Below are positions 33,944-42,275 of a DNA stretch of 64,000 nucleotides, piece by piece. Each line of letters opens with the position of its first letter. Within the stretch, counting starts at the first letter, position 1. This DNA is from Lacrimispora xylanisolvens (GTDB lineage Bacteria; Bacillota; Clostridia; Lachnospirales; Lachnospiraceae). The notes under the pieces are model-generated. The model ran no database searches. It saw only the letters and a list, made by a program, of their open reading frames with translations, and was not told the origin of the DNA. The position numbers and the translations under genes are program-made. The stretch covers positions 62,001-126,000 of the forward strand of contig NZ_PTJA01000001.1 of assembly GCF_002934545.1 (NCBI RefSeq), in the 5' to 3' direction.

Positions 33944-35392
33944 ATGAAGGAATTAAATTACGATGCGGCGATAATCGGCGGCGGCGTTACCGGCTGTGCC
34001 ATAGCCAGAGAGCTGTCCCGTTATCAGCTGAACATCTGCGTCATTGAGCGGGAGGAAGATGTCTGCTCCGGTACATCAAAATCCAACAGTGCTATTGTGC
34101 ATGCAGGATACGATGCGGAGCCAGGCTCATTAAAGGCAAGATTTAATACAGAAGGAAACCGCATGATGGGAGATCTTTCAAAAGCTCTTGATTTTTCCTT
34201 TGATCGAAACGGTTCACTGGTTCTCTGTTTTTCTGAAGAAGACAGACCGTCACTCAATGCGTTGTATGAAAAAGGATTAAAAAACGGTGTTCCTGAGTTA
34301 TCCATACTGACGGGGGATGAAGTACGTGCCATGGAGCCCAGTGTTTCTGAAACAGTGGTGGCCGCATTATATGCGCCAACCGGAGGAATTGTCTGCCCCT
34401 TTGGACTGACCATCGCTCTGGCAGAGAATGCCTGTGATAATGGAACCGATTTCTTATTTGAGACAGAAATTGAGACAATTAACAAAACAGATTCCGGTTA
34501 CGATCTGATCTCCAGTGATAAAATCATTCACGCCACCTACGTGGTAAATGCAGCCGGCGTTTATTCAGACCAGATCCACAACATGGTCAGTGAGTCAAAG
34601 CTTCATATCATACCACGAAAAGGAGATTACTGCCTGTTAGATAAAGAAGCGGGAAATCTGGTAAGCCATACCATATTCCAGCTTCCCGGAAAGATGGGAA
34701 AAGGTGTTTTGGTAACACCCACTGTTCATGGCAATCTGCTGACAGGACCTACGGCAATTAATGTAACTGACAAAGAGGAGACCTCCACAACAGCCCAGGA
34801 GCTTGCCGATATTATGGAAAAAGCAGCCTGGGGAGTGAACAATATTCCCTTCCGCCAGGTTATTACATCTTTCTCCGGTCTTCGTGCCCATGAAGAGGGA
34901 GATGATTTCGTTGTGGGAGAAGTAAAGGATGCAGACGGATTCTTCGACGCGGCAGGTATGGAATCTCCGGGACTTTCAAGCGCTCCTGCAGTGGGGGTTT
35001 ACTTAGCAGAGCAGATAGCCCTGAAAGCCAATGCAAAAAAGAAAGAAAACTTCATTGAAACCAGAAAAGGTATTATTAATCCTCAGAAGCTTTCCCTGGA
35101 AGAGAGGGGAGAACTGATCAAAAAGGATCCCAGATACGGAACCATCATCTGCCGTTGTGAAGGCATCAGTGAGGGTGAAATTGCAGATGCTGTGACAAGA
35201 ACCCTGGGAGCAGTCTCCGTAGATGGAGTTAAGCGCCGGGTGCGTGCAGGAATGGGACGCTGCCAGTCAGGCTTCTGTATCCCGAAAACAATGGAAATTC
35301 TGGCAAGGGAAACAGGAAGAAACATGGAAGACATCTGCAAAAACAGATCCGGTTCTAATTTACTGACTGGGAAAAGACAAGGAGGAGAGTGA
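33944..35392 (+). CDS. glpA: Glycerol-3-phosphate dehydrogenase-like FAD oxidoreductase with BFD-type Fe-S domain
   Basis: 482 residues. FAD-binding motif AAIIGGGVTGCAIARELS at the start, DAO fold with SNSAIVHAGYDAEPGSLKA and the C-terminal FAD segment GMESPGLSSAPAVGVYLAEQ, as in GlpA and LhgO. A BFD-like [2Fe-2S] domain follows at about residues 395-450 with CRCEGISEGEI and GRCQSGFC. It would oxidise glycerol-3-phosphate to dihydroxyacetone phosphate, passing electrons to the flavoprotein encoded next. ATG 33944 is 7 bases after GGAGGAG. Regulated by the leader upstream. Confidence 0.88.
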   Translation: MKELNYDAAIIGGGVTGCAIARELSRYQLNICVIEREEDVCSGTSKSNSAIVHAGYDAEPGSLKARFNTEGNRMMGDLSKALDFSFDRNGSLVLCFSEEDRPSLNALYEKGLKNGVPELSILTGDEVRAMEPSVSETVVAALYAPTGGIVCPFGLTIALAENACDNGTDFLFETEIETINKTDSGYDLISSDKIIHATYVVNAAGVYSDQIHNMVSESKLHIIPRKGDYCLLDKEAGNLVSHTIFQLPGKMGKGVLVTPTVHGNLLTGPTAINVTDKEETSTTAQELADIMEKAAWGVNNIPFRQVITSFSGLRAHEEGDDFVVGEVKDADGFFDAAGMESPGLSSAPAVGVYLAEQIALKANAKKKENFIETRKGIINPQKLSLEERGELIKKDPRYGTIICRCEGISEGEIADAVTRTLGAVSVDGVKRRVRAGMGRCQSGFCIPKTMEILARETGRNMEDICKNRSGSNLLTGKRQGGE

Positions 35393-35393
35393 C

Positions 35394-36659
35394 ATGACAG
35401 AGCATGATATCGTTATTATTGGGGGAGGCCCTGCTGGTCTGGCTGCCGCTGCGGCTGCAAAGAAAGCCGGAACAGAAGATATTCTGATCCTGGAGCGGGA
35501 AGGTCATTTAGGCGGCATTTTAAATCAGTGCATTCACAACGGCTTTGGTCTTCACACATTTAAAGAAGAGCTGACAGGACCGGAATATGCGTCCCGTTAT
35601 ATTGATTTGATTGAAAAAGAGCAGATCCCTTATAAGCTTAATACCATGGTTCTTTCCATCAGCAGTGACAGAGTGCTGACCGTGATAAACCGGGAAGAAG
35701 GCTTAATTCAGATAAAAGCAGGTGCTGTGATTCTGGCAATGGGATGCAGGGAGCGTCCAAGGGGAGCTCTTAACATTCCAGGTTATCGTCCGGCAGGAAT
35801 TTATTCAGCAGGTACTGCCCAGCGTCTTATGAATTTAGACGGCTATGAAGTGGGAAAAGAAGTGGTCATACTGGGTTCAGGAGACATCGGTCTCATTATG
35901 GCAAGACGTATGACGTTAGAGGGCGCTAAAGTTAAAGTTGTGGCAGAGCTTATGCCCTATTCCGGCGGATTAAAAAGAAACATTGTACAGTGTCTGGATG
36001 ATTACGGAATTCCCTTAAAATTAAGCCATACGGTAGTAGAGATTCATGGAAAGGAGCGGGTAACAGGAGTAACGCTTGCGGCAGTGGATGAGAAACGCAG
36101 ACCAGTTCCGGGAACGGAAGAATATTATTCCTGTGATACACTTCTTCTGTCAGTCGGTCTGATTCCGGAAAACGAGCTGTCAAAAAGCGCAGGAGTGGAT
36201 CTTGACCAGATAACCGGCGGCCCTGTTGTCAACGACTGCCTGGAAACCAGTATAAGCGGCGTATTTGCCTGTGGAAATGTACTTCATGTTCATGATCTGG
36301 TGGATTACGTTTCCGAAGAGGCGGCTCTTGCTGGAAGAAGTGCTGCAGCCTATGCCAGATCCCAGAAAGAGGAACCTTCTTCCTCCAATATCAGAATCCG
36401 TGCTGTAAACGGCGTCCGCTATACAGTTCCCCAGTTTGTTAACCGGGAGTCGGAGGCTGATCAGTGGAAGATCCGTTTCCGTGTTTCCGATGTATACCGG
36501 GACCGTTATATCAGTATTTATTATGGAGATGAACGAGTTTATCATAAGAAGAAAAAGGTTCTCGCACCTGGGGAGATGGAGCAGGTAGCAATTAAGAAAG
36601 AAAGTCTGGAAAAATATCCGGATTTGGCAGAAATCGTAATCTGCACAGAGGAGGATTGA
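35394..36659 (+). CDS. FAD/NAD-dependent oxidoreductase, partner of the glpA-like protein
   Basis: 421 residues of the pyridine nucleotide-disulphide reductase type: IVIIGGGPAGLAAAAAAKKAG at the N-terminus, a second dinucleotide motif VVILGSGDIGLIMARRM near residue 165, and a late FAD segment GVFACGNVLHVHDLVDYV. Cysteines NQCIHNGFG and AMGCRERPRG are conserved in this group. It starts one base after the glpA-like gene and one base before DUF1667, so all three form one complex-like unit, probably passing electrons from glycerol-3-phosphate to NAD+ or a quinone-independent acceptor. Confidence 0.88.
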   Translation: MTEHDIVIIGGGPAGLAAAAAAKKAGTEDILILEREGHLGGILNQCIHNGFGLHTFKEELTGPEYASRYIDLIEKEQIPYKLNTMVLSISSDRVLTVINREEGLIQIKAGAVILAMGCRERPRGALNIPGYRPAGIYSAGTAQRLMNLDGYEVGKEVVILGSGDIGLIMARRMTLEGAKVKVVAELMPYSGGLKRNIVQCLDDYGIPLKLSHTVVEIHGKERVTGVTLAAVDEKRRPVPGTEEYYSCDTLLLSVGLIPENELSKSAGVDLDQITGGPVVNDCLETSISGVFACGNVLHVHDLVDYVSEEAALAGRSAAAYARSQKEEPSSSNIRIRAVNGVRYTVPQFVNRESEADQWKIRFRVSDVYRDRYISIYYGDERVYHKKKKVLAPGEMEQVAIKKESLEKYPDLAEIVICTEED

Positions 36660-36660
36660 A

Positions 36661-37023
36661 ATGGAAGAACGTGAACTGATCTGTATCTGCTGTCCCCTGG
36701 GCTGCCCTATGACCGTACGTATCGACAACGGTGTGGTGACCGTTACTGGTAATTCCTGTGCGAGAGGTGCAGAATACGGGGAGAAAGAAGTGTTAAGCCC
36801 AACCCGGGTTGTGACCTCCACGGTAAAAGTAATTGACGGAGAATTTGCCATGGTTCCCGTAAAAACCAAAACAGATATTCCAAAAGGTAAGATCTTTGAT
36901 TGCATGAAAGAGATTCAGAAAGCCTCCGTTCATGCCCCGGTCGCCATTGGAGATGTAATCATTGAAAACTGCGCAGGCACCGGAGTATCCATCATTGCCG
37001 CAAGAAATGTAAAAAGATCATAA
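36661..37023 (+). CDS. DUF1667 cysteine-rich protein
   Basis: 120-residue companion of anaerobic glycerol-3-phosphate oxidation in Clostridia. It starts ICICCPLGCPMTV and has GNSCARGAEYG soon after, a molybdopterin-oxidoreductase-like Cys set probably binding one Fe-S cluster. It may substitute for GlpC or small Fe-S subunits as electron carrier; this is inference from gene order. Last gene before the AraC islet. Confidence 0.88.
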   Translation: MEERELICICCPLGCPMTVRIDNGVVTVTGNSCARGAEYGEKEVLSPTRVVTSTVKVIDGEFAMVPVKTKTDIPKGKIFDCMKEIQKASVHAPVAIGDVIIENCAGTGVSIIAARNVKRS

Positions 37024-37092
37024 CTTGGGAGATCTATGTGAAGTAATTGCCATGTTCTTTATTCCTACATGTACAGTGCGGAGTTTCTATGG

Positions 37093-37118
37093 TATAATTT
37101 CAGTTAGCTTATTCTAAC
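37093..37118 (+). promoter_or_regulatory. Extended -10 promoter overlapped by GTTAG-N6-CTAAC operator
   Basis: TG-G-TATAAT, with TATAAT at 37093-37098, precedes GTTAGC-TTATT-CTAAC at 37103-37118. The palindrome covers the expected transcription start, ideal for repression. It matches the palindrome in the siderophore operon leader at 29202-29217. Confidence 0.65.
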
Positions 37119-37144
37119 TATCTGTCTTGCCATAGAGGTGCAGT

Positions 37145-39109
37145 ATGTATACACACAACAATTCATTAAATTTCACACAAAGGGAAATCGCCGCCGGGAT
37201 TCAGGTATGGAACCGGGCGGCTGTTTCCCTTTTGGATATTCGACATAACTTGATTTCCCCCAAGGAAGCCATCTGCAATTACCGTCTTCCCGCCAGTGCG
37301 TTTCTGTATACGAGCGGGAAAGGGGAGATAGCCCTGGACGAAACCGTGTATCACGCAGATCGGTTTGACTTGTTTCACGGCGGCAAGGGGACGCAATTGT
37401 CCATCCGGCCCCGCCAACACTGGTTCGAGTACTATATGGTGCTGTACAAAACCGAAGAGCCGCCCGTTCACAAGCGGGAGTTTGCAAAGCTATTGGAGCA
37501 ATGCAATCCGTTCCGGCAGCAGTATGGATTTAAACCCCAAAACCCACTGTTTTTTGCCGATCAGCTCAAAAAGATGTTTGAATGCTGGAAGGAGCCCACA
37601 GCCCTAAATCTGTTCTATGGAAAAGCGGGCTTTTATCCGTTTGTCTATGCGGTGTATGAAGAGCTGGAGCGAGGCAATGTTCGTATTCTTGAGCCGGATG
37701 TTGTTTCTATGGCGGTACGGTATCTGGAGGCCAATTTTCAAAAAAATGTTACCATTCAGGAATTGTGTGCTATGCTTGGCGTAAGCTACAGCCATTTTCA
37801 CCGTTTGTTTAAGCGAAAAACAGAAAAGACGCCGCAGGAATACTTAATTCATAGAAGGCTAAGGGCTGCTCGGGTATATCTTCAAAACAGCAGTGCGTCC
37901 GTACGGGAAATCGCCGAGCGGTGCGGTTTTATTGATGAATCCAGCTTCTATCGCCTGTTTACGAAAAATGAGGGGCAATCACCTGGCTTATATAGAGAGG
38001 TATCACAGTCGCTCATGAGAGATTCCACAATAGAAAAGGTATTTTCTTTTCCTTATAATGAGGAAAGCCAGGTTAGCGTTGGCGAACTCAAAGGAAAAGG
38101 AGTAACTTTTATGACGAATCAAATGCGAAGCAAAGCGGTGATCGCGGCTGCGCTGTCCCTACTGTTGATGATGAGCGCTTGCGGCACCACGACTGCAGGC
38201 AGCAGCGGTGCGGATACCACGCCGACAACGGCGGCGACTACACAGACGGCAGAAACGGAGACGACAGTATCCGCGGAAGAAGGAACAAGGACAATTAGAA
38301 CCGCGATGGGTGATGTGGAGATTCCGCAAAATCCAAAACGCATTCTGGCAACGCTGATGGAAGGAGATCTGATTGCGTTTGGCGTAGAACCGGCGGCCAT
38401 TATGGATGTCGGAATTGAATATGAAAAAACTCCATATCATGAGTCGTTGGCAGGGCTATCAAGTATCAATGCCGAAGACATGGAAGCGGTTATAGCGGCC
38501 GAGCCTGATGTTATTATTACATACAGCCCGGAATTATATGAAAAGTTCTCAAAAATTGCGCCCACGCTGCTGGTCGACGCCAGCGGAATGGATATCTACG
38601 AACGCACCCGGATGATCGGTGAATTGCTCAATCAGCAATACAAGGCGGAAGAACTGATCGCAGCGTTAGATAAGCGGATATCCGAACTGCGCCAAAAGCT
38701 GGAAGAAGCAGGCCTGGCGGATAAAACCGTTACGATTATGGAAGGCGCAGGCAGCGGCGAAGTATGGATTACCACAAGTGGCCGGGGATCCATTCCGCTT
38801 TATAACCTGTTGGGCTTTCAAATGTCCCCAAAAGTAGAGGAGGAGTTGTCAGCTGAAGGAAACTGGCTGAATCAATGGCTGAAGGTGTCACTGGAGGTTT
38901 TGCCTGCATATGTGGGGGATTATGTGTTTTTCTCGGATCAGGTTTCCCTGGACGAGGTCGGTTTGACCAACAACCCTGTTTGGGAAAGTATTGCCGCGGT
39001 AAAGCAGGGGCACGTTTATATGTCAAGCTTCCCCTATTTCTTTCCCCAGGATATTTATTCCGTTATGAAGCAAATGGATTTCATTGAATCGGTATTGCTG
39101 GAAGACTAA
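37145..39109 (+). CDS. AraC-type regulator fused in frame to a siderophore-binding lipoprotein
   Basis: 654 codons. Residues 1-290 form an AraC regulator with a cupin-like sensor and two helix-turn-helices (MLGVSYSHFHRLFKRKTEKTPQEYLI and AERCGFIDESSFYRLFTKNEGQSPGLY). Residues 323-654 are a complete solute-binding lipoprotein with its own signal peptide and lipobox LLLMMSAC, then RTAMGDVEIPQNPKRILAT. No stop codon separates them. An internal AAGGAG and ATG at 38111 would give the lipoprotein alone. Fused AraC-binding domain regulators such as Bacillus Btr exist, but they lack a lipobox in the middle. Codons are richer in G+C than its neighbours. It sits between parts of the glycerol regulon, suggesting insertion. 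Confidence 0.78.
   Translation: MYTHNNSLNFTQREIAAGIQVWNRAAVSLLDIRHNLISPKEAICNYRLPASAFLYTSGKGEIALDETVYHADRFDLFHGGKGTQLSIRPRQHWFEYYMVLYKTEEPPVHKREFAKLLEQCNPFRQQYGFKPQNPLFFADQLKKMFECWKEPTALNLFYGKAGFYPFVYAVYEELERGNVRILEPDVVSMAVRYLEANFQKNVTIQELCAMLGVSYSHFHRLFKRKTEKTPQEYLIHRRLRAARVYLQNSSASVREIAERCGFIDESSFYRLFTKNEGQSPGLYREVSQSLMRDSTIEKVFSFPYNEESQVSVGELKGKGVTFMTNQMRSKAVIAAALSLLLMMSACGTTTAGSSGADTTPTTAATTQTAETETTVSAEEGTRTIRTAMGDVEIPQNPKRILATLMEGDLIAFGVEPAAIMDVGIEYEKTPYHESLAGLSSINAEDMEAVIAAEPDVIITYSPELYEKFSKIAPTLLVDASGMDIYERTRMIGELLNQQYKAEELIAALDKRISELRQKLEEAGLADKTVTIMEGAGSGEVWITTSGRGSIPLYNLLGFQMSPKVEEELSAEGNWLNQWLKVSLEVLPAYVGDYVFFSDQVSLDEVGLTNNPVWESIAAVKQGHVYMSSFPYFFPQDIYSVMKQMDFIESVLLED
37181..37260 (+). 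repeat. 80-base direct repeat with internal hairpin, copy 1
   Basis: Codes for residues 13-39 of the AraC half. It matches 39236-39315 at about 66 of 80 positions (counted by eye) in the same orientation. Each copy contains an inverted repeat: AAAGGGAAA..GCCGCC pairing with GGCGGC..TTTCCCTTT. Confidence 0.7.
38098..38113 (+). promoter_or_regulatory. Internal ribosome binding site for the lipoprotein half
   Basis: AAAAGGAG about 8 bases before ATG 38111, in frame with the AraC half. The downstream 332-residue product begins MTNQMRSKAVIAAALSLL, a normal lipoprotein signal. Confidence 0.6.
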
Positions 39110-39213
39110 TGTATCACTATGAGCAGCTAAAACTGGATGCCAATTGTCTGACGCTTGATGCACCTGCGCGCATTGCCGTGCCTGTCAGGAGTTGGACGGA
39201 TGTACACCAGTAA
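39109..39213 (+). CDS. Short open frame coupled to the AraC fusion, probably a remnant
   Basis: ATG 39109 overlaps the preceding TAA (TAATG). The 34-codon frame begins MYHYEQLKLDANCLTLDAPARI and ends inside the AraC remnant. It looks like the first part of a gene once co-translated with the binding protein and lost when this region was deleted; the family is not recognisable. Confidence 0.35.
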   Translation: MYHYEQLKLDANCLTLDAPARIAVPVRSWTDVHQ

Positions 39214-39331
39214 AAATCCTGTTGATCGTACAAAAAGGGAAATCGCTGCCGCGCTCCAGATATGGAGCCGGGCGGCGATTTCCCTTTTGGACATTCGCCA
39301 TAATTTAATTGCTCCCATAGTATCCTTATGA
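39200..39331 (+). pseudogene. 5' remnant of a second AraC regulator gene
   Basis: 43 codons from ATG 39200. KREIAAALQIWSRAAISLL aligns with QREIAAGIQVWNRAAVSLL of the intact gene at 37145, and DIRHNLIAP with DIRHNLISP. Similarity ends abruptly after this point, and a stop follows four codons later. The rest of the gene is absent. Substitutions are mostly silent or conservative, as expected for a once functional paralogue. Confidence 0.7.
39236..39315 (+). repeat. 80-base direct repeat with internal hairpin, copy 2
   Basis: Second copy of the repeat at 37181-37260, within the AraC remnant. Its hairpin is stronger: AAAAGGGAAATCGCTGCC pairs with GGCGGCGATTTCCCTTTT (one G-T pair), with inner GCTCC-agatat-GGAGC. 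Confidence 0.7.
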
Positions 39332-39504
39332 ATACTCATCTAATGCCGGGGGTTTATTTTAATCAGTAAGTGGTAGAAAAAGACTGAAAAGAGACTTTAT
39401 TTTTGAAAGAAAATAAAGAAAGAGGAAGAATTTTCTTGACGGTGATGGTAAGGATTGATAAAGTAGAACAAGATCCATAGTTTTTTGGGTGCGGAGGGAT
39501 AATA
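39332..39504 (+). promoter_or_regulatory. glpP upstream region with promoter
   Basis: TTGACG 39436-39441, 17 bases, TAAAGT 39459-39464 gives a reasonable promoter. An AT-rich hairpin (CTTTATTTT with AAAATAAAG, about 39391-39414) lies just before it and may end transcription from the AraC islet. No GlpP motif like those of glpK and glpA is present. Confidence 0.5.
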
Positions 39505-40065
39505 ATGAAAGCAATAGAACTGCTGGAGACGTCTCCGGTGATTGCGGCAGTAAAGGATGAAGGCGGGCTGAAACGGTGTTTTGAATCAGAGTGCCAGGTC
39601 GTTTTTGTTCTGTACGGAAGTATTTTAAACATCGGAACTATAGTACGGCAGATAAAAGAACATGGAAAGTACGCTATGGTACATGCAGATCTGACTCATG
39701 GTCTTAATTCAAAAGAGATCGTGGTGGATTTCATCAAGGAAAATACGTTAGCTGATGGTATCATCAGCACGAAGCCGCTTCTTGTAAAGCGGGCAGTGGA
39801 ACTTGGATTGTTCGGGATTCAGAGAACGTTTATTATCGATTCCCTTGCCATGAGTACGACAAAAAAGCAGATTGATACCTTCCATCCGGATATGGTTGAG
39901 ATCATGCCCGGAGTAATGCCCAAAGCACTGGAAGAGATCCGCAGATACACCAATATTCCCATCATTGCCGGTGGACTCATATCGGACAAGAAGGATATTA
40001 TGGCTGCTTTTAACGCAGGAGCAGATGCGATCTCTACTACCAGGGAAGAGTTATGGTTCATGTAG
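39505..40065 (+). CDS. glpP: Glycerol-3-phosphate responsive antiterminator GlpP
   Basis: 186-residue RNA-binding antiterminator of the GlpP family. Marks include VIAAVKDEGGL at the start, LYGSILNIGTIVRQIKEHGK, VHADLTHGLNSKEIVVDFI, GIISTKPLLVKRA, VEIMPGVMPK and IPIIAGGLISDKKDI; it folds as a small barrel. With glycerol-3-phosphate it binds leader RNA and lets polymerase pass terminators. Two strong candidate leaders are present in the window, before glpK and the glpA-like gene. GGAGGG precedes the start codon. It is followed 12 bases later by an FAH-family gene. Confidence 0.95.
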   Translation: MKAIELLETSPVIAAVKDEGGLKRCFESECQVVFVLYGSILNIGTIVRQIKEHGKYAMVHADLTHGLNSKEIVVDFIKENTLADGIISTKPLLVKRAVELGLFGIQRTFIIDSLAMSTTKKQIDTFHPDMVEIMPGVMPKALEEIRRYTNIPIIAGGLISDKKDIMAAFNAGADAISTTREELWFM

Positions 40066-40077
40066 AAGGAGGATTTT

Positions 40078-40977
40078 ATGAAATTAGTTACTTACGAGGT
40101 TGACCGTAGAAGAGATATCGGAGTCGTGAGCAGGGATGAGATGTGGGTTTTCCCTCTTAAGGCATTCGGTATGGAATACAGAGAGATGCTGGAAGTTGTA
40201 AAGGGACTGAGCCAGTCAGAACGGGACTTGCTTGAACACGCATCTGGGCTGGATCCTGACAGCAGCAACATCGTTGGAGCAGCTATGATGAAAGAAGTTA
40301 CCCTCCTGGCCCCGATTCTGACACCAGATCAGGATATTATCTGTCTGGGTCTTAATTACATGGAACATGCCGAGGAGTCAGCGCGTTATAAAAAAGAAGC
40401 GTTTGACGGGGAAAGAAACCATGCAGTCTATTTCTCAAAGAGAGTGAATGAGGCAGTTGCTCCTTATGGTGATATATTAAGTCATAGCGATATAGTGGAC
40501 AGCCTGGATTATGAAGCTGAATTAGCAGTTATCATTGGAAAAGATGCAAAGGATGTGCCTCTGGAAAAGGCAGAAGATTATATATTTGGTTATACCATCA
40601 TCAACGATGTGAGTGCACGTAATATACAGACCGCCCACAAGCAATGGTATTTTGGAAAAAGCCTGGACGGATTTACGCCCATGGGTCCCTGTATTCTCAC
40701 AGCCAATTCCATTTCCTATCCGCCTGAGCTTTCCATTCAGTCAAAGGTGAACGGAGAACTGCGACAGGACAGCAATACAGGACTTATGATATTCCAGATC
40801 GGTCACATTATCAGTGAATTATCAAGAGGCATGACCTTAAAGGCGGGAACCATTATATCCACCGGAACTCCAAAAGGGGTGGGCATGGGCTTTAATCCCC
40901 CGGCATTTCTGTCTGCAGGTGATGAGGTAGAATGTATCATAGAAAAGATTGGTTCCATTAAAAACCGTGTAAAATAA
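40078..40977 (+). CDS. Fumarylacetoacetate hydrolase-family protein
   Basis: 299 residues. Core metal site residues are in IICLGLNYMEHAEE, the Glu of LDYEAELAVIIGKD, and GYTIINDVSARN, with KSLDGFTPMGP and MTLKAGTIISTGTPKGVG following, all typical of the FAH superfamily. Members cleave or decarboxylate acylpyruvates such as oxaloacetate or 2-keto acids; the substrate here cannot be told. GGAGG precedes ATG 40078. Likely co-transcribed with glpP and ending in a clear terminator. Confidence 0.9.
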   Translation: MKLVTYEVDRRRDIGVVSRDEMWVFPLKAFGMEYREMLEVVKGLSQSERDLLEHASGLDPDSSNIVGAAMMKEVTLLAPILTPDQDIICLGLNYMEHAEESARYKKEAFDGERNHAVYFSKRVNEAVAPYGDILSHSDIVDSLDYEAELAVIIGKDAKDVPLEKAEDYIFGYTIINDVSARNIQTAHKQWYFGKSLDGFTPMGPCILTANSISYPPELSIQSKVNGELRQDSNTGLMIFQIGHIISELSRGMTLKAGTIISTGTPKGVGMGFNPPAFLSAGDEVECIIEKIGSIKNRVK

Positions 40978-40991
40978 CTGAATTATTTTTT

Positions 40992-41031
40992 AAAAGTGTA
41001 CAATTGATCGATACAGTTGTGCACTTTTTTT
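40992..41031 (+). terminator. Terminator after the FAH-family gene
   Basis: AAAAGTGTACAA at 40992 pairs with GTTGTGCACTTTT at 41016, followed by further T residues. Confidence 0.9.
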
Positions 41032-41106
41032 CTGTCTTCAAATATTCAATCATGCTGTACAAAGCGGATAAACGTGATAGAATATATAAAAACGGAGGGA
41101 TGAACA

Positions 41107-42246
41107 ATGGATCACTTATCATTGGAAATACTGGAATATATTGAGGAACACAGCAGCGAGACATATGAACTTCTGCTGAACCTTGGGACAATACCTGCGC
41201 CTTCCAATCAGGAAGAAAAAAGAGCAGAGTTCTGCCGGGACTGGCTGGTGAGACAGGGGGCAGAAAATGTCTATATTGATTCCGCTCTGAATGTGGTTTA
41301 CCCAATTGGATGTACCAGGGATAACCCCGTAGTGGTATTTATGGCACATACAGATGTGGTTTTTCCCGATACCACACCTCTTCCTGTTGTAGTGGAAGCC
41401 GGTAGGATAAAAGCTCCCGGCATTGGAGACGATACCGCTAATCTGTGCACACTTCTTATGTGTGCCAAATACATTGCGGATAAGAAGATTACTCCAGCAG
41501 ACTGCGGATTGCTTCTTGTAGCCAATGCAGGAGAGGAAGGGCTGGGCAATTTAAAAGGCTCCAGACAGATTGTTAAGGAATATGAAGGGCGAATCAGAGA
41601 GTTCTATTCCATAGACGGATATATGGATCATATTACAACAGATGCGGTAGGCTCTAAGCGGTATGAGGTGGAGGTATTGACAGAAGGTGGTCATTCCTTT
41701 ACAAATTTTGGAAACCGCAATGCCATTGCCTATCTGGCATCCATGATTGATACTCTTTATACATTAAAGGTACCTCAAACAAAGACAAAAACCACCTATA
41801 ATGTTGGAACCATTCAGGGCGGAACCTCAGTCAACACCATAGCCCAGCAGGCCAAAATGCTTTATGAGTTCCGATCTGACAGCAGAGAAGATCTGGAATT
41901 TATGGATCTGCATTTTCGGGCGGTGGCAGAAAGTTACCGTTCAAAGCAGGTGGAGGTAAACACAATTCTGGTAGGAGAACGTCCATGCAGCAGTGGTGTT
42001 GATCCGGTAAAACAGGATCGTATCACCAGCAAGGTGACAGAAATTTTAAAAAAACATACAGGTACTGAACCCAAAAACCAATGTGGCTCTACAGACTGTA
42101 ACATTCCTCTGTCACAGGGAATTCCCAGCGTCTGTTTTGGCGCAGTCAGGGGAGGTGGAGCCCATACCCGGCAGGAATGGGTTGATATCGCCAGTCTGAA
42201 AGAAGGGTATCGTGTTACATTTGAACTGATACTATCCTGCTTTTAA
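41107..42246 (+). CDS. M20-family metallopeptidase
   Basis: 379-residue zinc peptidase of the M20 group. Metal and catalytic residues: His-Asp in FMAHTDVVFPD, Asp in GIGDDTANL, Glu-Glu in NAGEEGLGN, Asp in YSIDGYMD, and a C-terminal His in GGGAHTRQEW. The dimerisation lid begins GGHSFTNFGNRNAIAYLA. It likely cleaves dipeptides or tripeptides in the cytosol; no signal peptide. It has its own upstream region after a terminator and is followed 29 bases later by a glycosyltransferase gene. Confidence 0.9.
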   Translation: MDHLSLEILEYIEEHSSETYELLLNLGTIPAPSNQEEKRAEFCRDWLVRQGAENVYIDSALNVVYPIGCTRDNPVVVFMAHTDVVFPDTTPLPVVVEAGRIKAPGIGDDTANLCTLLMCAKYIADKKITPADCGLLLVANAGEEGLGNLKGSRQIVKEYEGRIREFYSIDGYMDHITTDAVGSKRYEVEVLTEGGHSFTNFGNRNAIAYLASMIDTLYTLKVPQTKTKTTYNVGTIQGGTSVNTIAQQAKMLYEFRSDSREDLEFMDLHFRAVAESYRSKQVEVNTILVGERPCSSGVDPVKQDRITSKVTEILKKHTGTEPKNQCGSTDCNIPLSQGIPSVCFGAVRGGGAHTRQEWVDIASLKEGYRVTFELILSCF

Positions 42247-42275
42247 GAAAAAGAAAGAGATGAGGTACAAAGACG

